DNA of 64,000 bases from Rhyacophila brunnea (Eukaryota; Arthropoda; Insecta; Trichoptera; Rhyacophilidae): the NCBI GenBank assembly GCA_022495005.1, contig JAGYXB010000560.1, positions 248,001-312,000 on the forward strand, read 5' to 3'. The position numbers and the translations under genes are program-made. This document shows positions 61,201 to 64,000 of the stretch, one piece after another. Under the pieces are notes generated by a model. The model worked only from the letters and a program-made list of their open reading frames with translations. It ran no database searches and was not told the origin of the DNA. How positions within the stretch are numbered: the stretch's first letter is position 1; every line of letters starts with the position of its first letter.

Positions 61201-61808
61201 CGAAATGTATAAGGTACAACTACTGAGAAGATAGAAGCATATTAAACCAACTTGCTTATTTACTCCAACAAATCGTAACGTACGTCTATTCCTTTGCGCA
61301 TTTAATTCAACTGTGCGGCGCCCAATCTCCCGGAGGACAATTGGTTTGGCGTCGAATTGGGTCGGCGTCCAATTGGGCCGGCGTCCGATTGTACCGGCGG
61401 CCAATTACCGGAGGCCAATCGGCGGAGGCCAGTTCGCGGTGCCAAATCGTCCTAGACCCCCTGTACAGTGAGTAGTGACAACATGTTGTTCCCACAAGTG
61501 TGGCAAATAATCTAGTCTCGAATTAAACCTAATGCATTACTGATATTGGGACATAGAGTTATTAAAAGAAGAATTTTTATCCGAATAGTGGAAATCAATG
61601 ATTTATAAATAATGATAAAATATCTTCATGTAAGAACTAATTGTTAAACATTATTGTGTTCTTGTTTTAGAATAAGATGTCTCCGTCCGATTTCTGGTGT
61701 TTTACCGGTTATATCGATTACATATTCATCTGTGATGGCAATAACGACTGCGGACAAGAGGAAGATGAGACCATGGAAGCCTGTCACAGTGTAGGAATTA
61801 TGACTTAG
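24514..61808 (+). CDS. Membrane-type collagen with C-terminal LDLa-like module, copy 2 (15 exons, about 723 aa)
   Basis: Join of 24514-24937, 26788-26915, 28222-28296, 28869-28922, 29904-30002, 31428-31535, 33057-33182, 33554-33670, 34136-34261, 34760-34900, 41208-41348, 41977-42363, 42906-42942, 59392-59462, 61671-61808. Every junction has AG/GT borders and phases match throughout. Order: cytoplasmic residues 1-43; hydrophobic anchor about 44-63; stalk to 136; CNC at 137-139; short collagen start; linker with RYKR (178-181) and RRIR (191-194); Gly-X-Y region about 228-652; Pro-rich hinge 655-678; LDLa-like module 679-723 with four Cys. No signal peptide is seen, so it is a type II protein with the collagen outside. 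The plan resembles vertebrate membrane collagens XIII, XXIII and XXV, which furin sheds; the LDLa tip differs from those. Substrate or partner is unknown. The jump over the 16.4-kb intron 13 rests on phase and on the shared VNPPP start. Confidence 0.8.
24938..26787. other. Intron 1 of copy 2
   Basis: Non-coding. From about 26045 it aligns with intron 1 of copy 1, which puts the left edge of the duplicated block at or before that point. The open frames here are AT-rich with no recognisable domain. Confidence 0.55.
26243..26460 (+). mobile_element. Half copy of the CATGCTCAGCG MITE family
   Basis: Left end aaggggggacatgctcagcg followed by about 200 bp homologous to the complement of the right half of 23290-24012. 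The other end is missing. Confidence 0.6.
26788..26915 (+). CDS. Copy 2 exon 2: GEKGEKGE start and furin-like linker
   Basis: Acceptor gattttag, donor gtaagt, phase 1 entry and phase 0 exit. Reads GEKGEKGE, then a linker ending [12 protein letters not shown]. The RYKR motif is identical to copy 1 although other linker residues differ (one codon deleted, several substitutions). Confidence 0.85.
27000..28221. other. Intron 2 of copy 2
   Basis: Aligns with copy 1 intron 2 at both ends (27060-27135 and 27840-28221). Positions about 27127-27780 are specific to copy 2; they include an open frame on the minus strand (27181-27549) without recognisable domain. Confidence 0.45.
28222..28296 (+). CDS. 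Copy 2 exon 3: basic linker
   Basis: Acceptor tttcag, donor gtaata. Encodes [17 protein letters not shown] and a short acidic/aliphatic end (DDIADIIK). Protein identity with copy 1 is complete despite nucleotide changes (cat aga versus cat cga; gcc versus gct), a hint of purifying selection. Confidence 0.82.
28869..28922 (+). CDS. Copy 2 exon 4: short helix linker
   Basis: Acceptor ttttttag, donor gtaaat, 18 codons: [18 protein letters not shown]. It lies between the basic linker and the long triple helix. Confidence 0.78.
29351..29590. mobile_element. hAT-like MITE in copy 2 intron 4
   Basis: Left end cagcgctcgaaaaag and right end ccatttcgagcactg match the termini of the 19506-19721 family. 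Flanks share ctaag. A truncated ortholog is in the same intron of copy 1. Confidence 0.62.
29904..30002 (+). CDS. Copy 2 exon 5: Gly-X-Y exon
   Basis: Acceptor ttttaag, donor gtaatt. Eleven triplets from [13 protein letters not shown] to GLMGPI, opening the main triple helix. Confidence 0.87.
30003..31427. other. Intron 5 of copy 2
   Basis: Contains the inverted repeat partner of 1-230 (30290-30512) and a stretch 30520-31045 open on both strands (148 and 151 codons). Open frames on both strands over the same bases suggest base composition rather than a gene; no motif recognised. Confidence 0.45.
30290..30512 (-). repeat. Inverted copy of the repeat at 1-230
   Basis: Reverse complement of the window's first 230 bases, from the tcgattttgaaaac end to the gcataaaatttgaattc end. 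Confidence 0.6.
31428..31535 (+). CDS. Copy 2 exon 6: Gly-X-Y exon missing from copy 1
   Basis: Acceptor acctag, donor gtaatt, 36 codons (twelve triplets) starting [10 protein letters not shown] and ending GFAGSK. No counterpart exists in copy 1, where the intron between the equivalents of exons 5 and 8 is only 628 bp. Confidence 0.83.
31536..33056. other. Intron 6 of copy 2
   Basis: Non-coding. About 32620-32930 holds GC-richer sequence (acaacccttggcgggtcttg) that looks like a decayed LINE or SINE segment. The rest is featureless AT-rich DNA. Confidence 0.4.
33057..33182 (+). CDS. Copy 2 exon 7: Gly-X-Y exon missing from copy 1
   Basis: Acceptor ttttag, donor gtaata, 42 codons from [10 protein letters not shown] to HPGGK. 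The copy 1 deletion breakpoint lies about 55 bp downstream, where intron homology resumes (about 33237 against 8233). Confidence 0.85.
33554..33670 (+). CDS. Copy 2 exon 8: Gly-X-Y exon
   Basis: Acceptor ttttctag, donor gtaagt, thirteen triplets from [10 protein letters not shown] to GQMGVK. Very close to the copy 1 exon at 8473-8589 (GVVG against GKVG; GLPG against GLRG). Confidence 0.87.
34136..34261 (+). CDS. Copy 2 exon 9: Gly-X-Y exon (stub only in copy 1)
   Basis: Acceptor tttctag, donor gtaact, 42 codons from [10 protein letters not shown] to GAAGIK. The corresponding place in copy 1 keeps just 17 nt at 8990-9006. Confidence 0.85.
34760..34900 (+). CDS. Copy 2 exon 10: Gly-X-Y exon with GIG imperfection
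   Basis: Acceptor tttttcag, donor gtaact, 47 codons from [12 protein letters not shown] to GPVGMK. GI followed directly by GIQ is a one-residue deletion in the triplet pattern, so the exon is 141 nt rather than a multiple of nine. Confidence 0.87.
34923..35429. mobile_element. TIR element of the AAGTTATACTTC family, copy B
   Basis: Inverted ends gaagttatac / gtataacttc with ttggcg and cgccaa inside them. The 507-bp body matches 6501-6978. It carries a tRNA-like segment on the minus strand at 35020-35090. It starts 22 bp after exon 10. Confidence 0.72.
35020..35090 (-). repeat. tRNA-like sequence inside the TIR element
   Basis: Reads TGGCGTAAAGGTAGTGCG (A-box-like), then a 5-bp stem ttcgg/ccgaa closing a 7-nt loop ctgatgg, then ggttcgaatcc (perfect B box). 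The acceptor stem does not pair well, so it is a tRNA-derived remnant rather than a gene. Confidence 0.5.
35866..36440 (-). mobile_element. Copy 2-specific insertion with tRNA-derived SINE head
   Basis: Absent from copy 1 near 10550. On the minus strand at about 36149-36080 it reads TGGCCGAGCAGCTTAGGCG and then GGTTCGAATC, the A and B boxes of a tRNA-type pol III promoter. This suggests a SINE; its exact ends are not resolved. Confidence 0.5.
36505..36630 (+). repeat. Short direct repeat, two units
   Basis: acgtgttaaaactgtgaact followed by aacaagctcctc occurs twice about 77 bp apart (from 36515 and 36591). Confidence 0.65.
36885..37100 (-). pseudogene. LINE C-terminal end
   Basis: Reads [17 protein letters not shown] and [19 protein letters not shown], the conserved basic tail of RTE LINE proteins, separated from the reverse transcriptase part by a frameshift. 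The same tail is seen at 6019-6230. Confidence 0.75.
37156..38214 (-). pseudogene. LINE reverse transcriptase part
   Basis: 352 open codons with [18 protein letters not shown] (motif A), [18 protein letters not shown] (catalytic YADD) and FTYLGSSL, then [11 protein letters not shown]. This is the full palm of an RTE-like reverse transcriptase. A 5' piece of the linker (38539-38721) is open in another frame. Confidence 0.88.
38918..39712 (-). pseudogene. LINE endonuclease part
   Basis: 264 open codons: [10 protein letters not shown] near the start, [25 protein letters not shown] and DSDHFLV. These are the catalytic landmarks of the AP-like endonuclease of RTE LINEs. The usual N-terminal strand before EEVAIELHN is missing, consistent with 5' truncation. 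Confidence 0.85.
40171..41133. mobile_element. 963-bp DNA element in intron 10 with 10-bp target duplication
   Basis: Exact flanking repeat acatctgaga (40161-40170 and 41134-41143); copy 1 has it once at the empty site (about 12917). Short inverted ends agagtt / aactct; the interior near both ends is rich in ctcgggattcgggatt-type motifs. A 9-10 bp duplication would fit Mutator-like elements. A MITE is nested at 40408-40828. Confidence 0.75.
40408..40828. mobile_element. CATGCTCAGCG-family MITE nested in the 963-bp element
   Basis: Ends aggggggacatgctctgcg and acgctgagcacgcctgccct, inverted, with the same interior as 23290-24012 but about 300 bp shorter. Confidence 0.68.
41208..41348 (+). CDS. 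Copy 2 exon 11: Gly-X-Y exon, duplicate of exon 10
   Basis: Acceptor tttccag, donor gtaata, 47 codons from [12 protein letters not shown] to GPLGMK, with the same GIG imperfection as exon 10. It lies 6.3 kb downstream because intron 10 has taken up a LINE and a nested DNA element. Confidence 0.87.
41977..42363 (+). CDS. Copy 2 exon 12: long repetitive Gly-X-Y exon (129 codons)
   Basis: Acceptor ttcaag, donor gtaata. Starts [16 protein letters not shown], then iterates about 36-39 codon blocks rich in GPP, GPQ and GGQGPPG. GAQ followed by Ser-Pro-Pro or Ser-Ala-Pro recurs three times, each replacing a triplet Gly by Ser. It has one 36-codon unit more than copy 1. The opposite strand also has long open frames here, a by-product of the GC-rich repeat. 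Confidence 0.88.
42906..42942 (+). CDS. Copy 2 exon 13: end of triple helix
   Basis: Acceptor tttccag, donor gtacgt, phase 1 exit. Reads [12 protein letters not shown]. The next exon must start in phase 1; the only fitting candidate found downstream is 59392, beginning with tcaatcctcc. Confidence 0.8.
43130..43305 (-). repeat. Old repeat fragment, ortholog of 15140-15345
   Basis: ctacaacccggggtggtcct to gtagggcatcaa. Its continuation (accaatgtcgtagtcttcc) is found after 47424, so the 4.1-kb element split it. Confidence 0.5.
44733..45620 (-). pseudogene. Transposase remnant of the 4.1-kb element
   Basis: The part at 45268-45549 reads [20 protein letters not shown], then [25 protein letters not shown] and IE are spaced like the acidic triad of a DDE/RNase H-type transposase, and I associate this signature with a multicopy aphid gene family. 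More pieces continue in other frames to 44733 ([15 protein letters not shown], then [13 protein letters not shown]). The gene is broken. Confidence 0.6.
45830..46900 (+). mobile_element. R1-type LINE fragment, decayed
   Basis: [22 protein letters not shown] at 46050-46115, [10 protein letters not shown] near 46400, then [12 protein letters not shown] and [11 protein letters not shown] near 46530-46640, spread over frames. This is the thumb and terminal Cys/His segment of R1/Jockey-type LINE proteins. It lies inside the 4.1-kb transposon. Confidence 0.62.
47835..47905 (+). repeat. Possible tRNA-like SINE fragment
   Basis: tagtccagtgcgtaaggcgc resembles an A box with D arm, and a stem-loop follows. 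The B box position reads gtgttcatcat, which is degenerate. Weak call. Confidence 0.25.
48460..49720. repeat. Repeat shared with 57535-57975, split by a LINE
   Basis: The flanks 48460-48515 and 49304-49700 together match 57535-57975 (ttttctgttgaattatta; tcaaacttgtacttgatatg). The second copy has no LINE, so it shows the empty site. Confidence 0.7.
48521..49301 (-). mobile_element. Jockey/CR1-like LINE 3' fragment with AAAT tail
   Basis: The minus-strand open frame 48727-49275 (182 codons) reads [20 protein letters not shown], then [15 protein letters not shown], the post-palm region of Jockey-type reverse transcriptase. The 3' tail is (AAAT)n at 48521-48560. It is strongly 5'-truncated. Confidence 0.72.
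50393..52330. repeat. Satellite array, about 15 units of ~133 bp, derived from a LINE 3' end
   Basis: Each unit carries a (TCA)n tract, then aatccactgctggatgaagg, then tgattctactcctttctgtc and gtatttatcaaaatcggtga. On the minus strand the unit reads EAFIQQWID and then stops into (GAT)n, the tail of RTE-type LINE proteins. Outer units have ggatgaaggcctc; the middle block (about 50930-51660) has the variant taataaagacctc. Minus-strand open frames rich in Asp are a by-product of (GAT)n. Confidence 0.82.
52331..54419. other. Intronic spacer, no clear feature
   Basis: An 80-codon minus-strand open frame at 52659-52898 (with [20 protein letters not shown]) may be an old LINE or gene fragment, but I cannot place it. 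Nothing else recognised. Confidence 0.35.
54420..54595 (-). repeat. Terminal fragment of the ACAAAACAGAAC family
   Basis: Repeated ttctgtt / catgttctgtta motifs ending ctgttttgtccggttacc, the same right end as the element at 43306-47424. Its left partner is unclear; a small piece at 49724-49750 (cagaacggtgaaaaaacag) is a candidate. Confidence 0.5.
55044..55500 (-). mobile_element. LINE 3' fragment
   Basis: The minus strand reads [20 protein letters not shown] and then [14 protein letters not shown], matching the fragment at 58456-58620. It has the look of a LINE C-terminal tail (GRP...DL...A..R.W layout), but stops break it. Confidence 0.5.
55919..56300 (-). mobile_element. TTAA-flanked MITE, intact 382-bp relative
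   Basis: TTAA at both ends; inverted termini ttaaggtgacgcatcagtga and tcaactaatgcatggccttaa. The reverse complement of the element at 22016-23289, without its insertion. Confidence 0.68.
57020..58143. mobile_element. hAT-type non-autonomous element with CCCGGGAT subterminal repeats
   Basis: Exact 8-bp target duplication gtcagatg (57012-57019, 58144-58151) and 13-bp inverted ends tagggattccaat / attggattcccta with one mismatch. Iterated cccgggat motifs lie near both ends. The interior 57535-57975 is shared with 48460-49720. No transposase. Confidence 0.85.
58383..58620 (-). mobile_element. SINE-like composite: tRNA-like head and LINE-type tail
   Basis: 58383-58455 on the minus strand contains TGGTTAATTGG and GGTTCAAGTC, degenerate A and B boxes. 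The adjacent 58456-58610 reads [20 protein letters not shown], matching 55044-55500. The two parts may be one composite SINE or two separate remnants. Confidence 0.4.
59392..59462 (+). CDS. Copy 2 exon 14: Pro-rich hinge
   Basis: Acceptor ttcttccag, donor gttagt. With the split codon it reads [20 protein letters not shown] and NRHP, a flexible Pro/Ser hinge between the triple helix and the LDLa-like tip. The VNPPP start matches the copy 1 last exon at 18265, which supports the assignment despite a 16.4-kb intron. Confidence 0.72.
59848..61470. mobile_element. TIR element starting CACTGTACAGG, carrying a foldback insertion
   Basis: Left end cactgtacaggccaattgcc, right end ggcctgtaca (60244-60253) completed by gtg after the foldback at 61468-61470. 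The termini match in about 25 of 28 positions. Without the insertion it would be about 410 bp. Confidence 0.65.
60254..61460. mobile_element. Foldback element, arms of about 400 bp
   Basis: The left arm (60254 to about 60660) and right arm (about 61015-61460) are near-complementary, including GC-rich repeats of the type aattggacgccgacccgatt and further AT-rich sequence (atgtgcataatcaattaatt). Flanked by ctgtaca on both sides. The roughly 350-bp centre has tandem cgaaggccgaaatcccga motifs and two copies of caataattgcgcaat. It lies in the intron between the last two exons of copy 2. Confidence 0.8.
61671..61808 (+). CDS. Copy 2 exon 15: reduced LDL-receptor class A module and stop
   Basis: Acceptor cttgttttag; open to TAG at 61806-61808. 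It encodes SDFWC, then [14 protein letters not shown] and EAC. This fits the C-D-G-x-x-D-C-x-x-x-x-D-E-C core of LDLa modules, with acidic residues at most calcium-site positions. Only four Cys are present; relative to the family the first and third are absent, which are normally paired to each other. LDLa modules bind ligands on the cell surface or in matrix. A donor-like cacagt/gtagga near 61790 could allow a further exon, but the domain is complete. Confidence 0.72.
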   Translation, partial: NKMSPSDFWCFTGYIDYIFICDGNNDCGQEEDETMEACHSVGIMT

Positions 61809-64000
61809 GTTAGTAAATACCCTTGAACCAGTTATTATACAAGTTATTATAGTCACTGTTTGTCTACCTACCTCAGTTTGAAAAAATGCGCGTCGGTGCA
61901 TATTATTGGGACATAACTCGAGGTGATCCACATAACACATTAATTCTGTATTACCCAACGTGATCAATGAATAGTTTCAATTCAGTGCGATTCTGATGTT
62001 TAAAATAAAGTAAAATAACAGGGCAAGCTGCGAGGTTATTAACCTAACCTAACCTAACTAGTTAACACCGTAACAGGGCTCCGTTATTTTTCCTGATCCA
62101 AAAAAACACGAACATCACTCGAGGCAATTCCGTATACAAGGCTGCTATCTAAAATAATTAGTAACAAACGTCACTGCGTCTTACTTGATTCTAATCGGAT
62201 GCATTTGGAATCAAGTATGACGCTTTAAAAAAATGTTGTGGTACTACTCAACGACATTTGACAGCTGGCGATAATTTTTCAAAATCGCTGCATCTCAAAT
62301 CTCAATATGCAATTGTCGTACTTAATCTCGTTCTAATACAGTTAACACAGACATGAGCTGCAGTGTTAAAAATATGACGCCATCGTTTTCAGTTTTCTTA
62401 TTGATATATTAGAATAGTATGGTGGTTTTCATACGAGTATTGATTTGGTTTCATTAACGTATATTAGTAGTTTATGGGGAGTTTAATCCTTGTGAAGGGC
62501 ATATTAAAATTTGTTAATATTATGAAGTGATATTTTAATTCTGAGAATTTGGTGTGTAATACATTTTTTTTTAATATTTTTGTCATTTTCACCTTACAGA
62601 TTGGAAAGCTGAATAATGTTTGAGGTATGGACCACACTGTATGCATTCGCGGAATTGAGTCTCACGAGATTCGCGCGTGGTCCTGTGGGTTTACGGATAA
62701 CATTCCTACATCATTTCAATATAATTCAAATATTAATTTAATAAAATTGTGTACTTAATTGGAAATATTATTCTATTTTATGGTTTCTTTAAAAAAACAA
62801 CCACATGTTTCGAATTATAAATTATTAAACTTTTATCACTGTTTTGTTTTTCATAATTATTATTTTTTGAAGTACGGTTATTCGGTGAGATAGTTCAGAA
62901 GAAAATACTGAGATTTCTTAATCGAAGCTGTATGGATACAATCCGTGACTTTATCCAACTGACCTTAATTATTGAGCATGCTATATTGTCTTGACTGCGT
63001 TTGTTGAAAGTATTTTACCGAACGGTCATTATATTTATTAAGAACGAGCAGTTTAAATGTTTTTTCGCCAGTTAATGTTTTTGGTTTTCAATTCGCATTT
63101 GTGTGCTATTCTCAGTATGTTTATTTGAATGGACAAATCCTTTGTTCGCATAAATTATAAAAAAATCGCATTTAAATGGATTTTACCTGTAAGTGTGTAA
63201 AGTTTTTAAATTTAATTAAATATTGTACTTATAGGTACCTATGTGAAAACGCACTTAATTGGAGTGTCGCCAGTTTACGTGATTTTGTGATGCCATGCGT
63301 GCAGAAGAACACAAATTGGATTTGACATTTATTTGGGGCCGTCCCCCAAAATGAAATATTAAATATAATACTTATGCTTCCGCAAATTTACAACAATATT
63401 ATTACTAATACTACTTATAGATATAGCATATCCTTTATATCTTACGTCACGATTGTATGACGCTGTATGCAGTTGTTAAGACTTCAGCGGGGATCGGGGT
63501 CGTAAAAATACACGTGAAATTGCGGGGGAAAACGTAGTTCCGCAGTTTGCCGCTAACACGCCCGTAGGAATGATTTAGTGGTCGGGCTATAATTACTAAT
63601 ACTTGATTATTGTAATTAATTATAAGAATAATATAAAAATAAAAGCGAGATAAAAATTATAAGAAATGATTTGGTCGGATGAAATTCACAACTGAACATG
63701 GAATTGGGACGTAATTATTCACGTGTCAGACAAGTTCACGGATTTGACAAAACAATGCAAATGTTGCAAGTATAGTTAGATGCACAATCACATATATTAT
63801 GCCAAACACATATTTCAGCCGAAAAGTCAAAGCATCGCCGAAAATATCTGTAAACAAGCCGTAATAATGTTTTAATTTTAATCCGTCAACTACAACTAGG
63901 TACACACTAAAAAAGTTTAATTTATAAGCTGATATATTATTTGAGACGTTTCTGTGGCACTAGTGTCACGATGCATTGCGAGCTCTTAGCTTAGATCTAC
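61809..64000. other. 3' flank of copy 2, no gene recognised
   Basis: Contains the polyadenylation signal at 62004, a (CCTAA)3 tract at 62041-62057, and otherwise AT-rich DNA. Open frames are at most about 60-107 codons, without recognisable motifs. A GC-richer island at 63480-63570 is unexplained. Confidence 0.5.
62004..62009 (+). terminator. Polyadenylation signal AATAAA for copy 2
   Basis: Canonical hexamer about 195 nt after the stop at 61808, a normal 3' UTR distance. It is the first AATAAA downstream; cleavage would be expected a little beyond it. Confidence 0.45.

Overview
This window is AT-rich eukaryotic DNA, almost certainly from an insect. The evidence is GT-AG introns, dense TIR-type DNA transposons and MITEs, RTE-, R1- and Jockey-like LINE fragments, short (CCTAA)n tracts matching the insect telomere motif, and a transposase remnant of a kind I associate with aphids. 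I lean towards a hemipteran, possibly an aphid, but the sequence alone does not settle the species. No bacterial, viral or organellar gene was recognised.

The real gene content is two tandem, same-strand (+) copies of a membrane-anchored collagen gene. Copy 2 (24514-61808, 15 exons, about 723 aa) looks complete: a short cytoplasmic tail, one transmembrane helix, a stalk, a CxC knot, a short collagen start, a linker with two furin-type sites, about 425 residues of Gly-X-Y repeats, a Pro-rich hinge and a reduced four-cysteine LDL-receptor class A (LDLa) module. Copy 1 (exons 2807-18332) enters the window without its first exon. It has lost two collagen exons, keeps only a 17-nt stub of a third, carries a Gly-to-Arg change, and stops before the position where copy 2 joins the LDLa exon. 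Introns of the two copies align over at least ~250-15400 and ~26045-47520, so they arose by segmental duplication. Most transposons can therefore be dated as older or younger than the duplication.

Layout: 1-2806, intron 1 of copy 1. 2807-18332, copy 1 exons with copy-specific insertions (nested TA-flanked and hAT-like elements at 3184-4218, a hAT-like MITE at 5460-5756, an insertion at 14135-14802, a 2.1-kb TIR element at 16006-18104). 18333-24513, intergenic: a 1.2-kb TIR element with a nested hAT MITE, then a tandem repeat with telomere-like tracts split by two adjoining TTAA-flanked elements. 24514-42942, copy 2 exons 1-13, with an RTE-type LINE (36871-39729) and a nested 963-bp element in intron 10. 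42943-59391, a 16.4-kb intron holding a 4.1-kb TIR transposon with transposase and R1-LINE relics, a Jockey-type LINE tail, a 15-unit satellite of about 133 bp derived from a LINE 3' end, a TTAA-flanked MITE and a 1.1-kb hAT-type element. 59392-61808, last two exons of copy 2, separated by a foldback element inserted into the end of another TIR element. 61809-64000, 3' flank with a polyadenylation signal and no recognisable gene.

The two genes would make trimeric type II membrane collagens that could be shed by furin-like proteases. Only copy 2 would carry an LDLa ligand-binding tip. All assignments come from reading the sequence; no searches or alignments were run.
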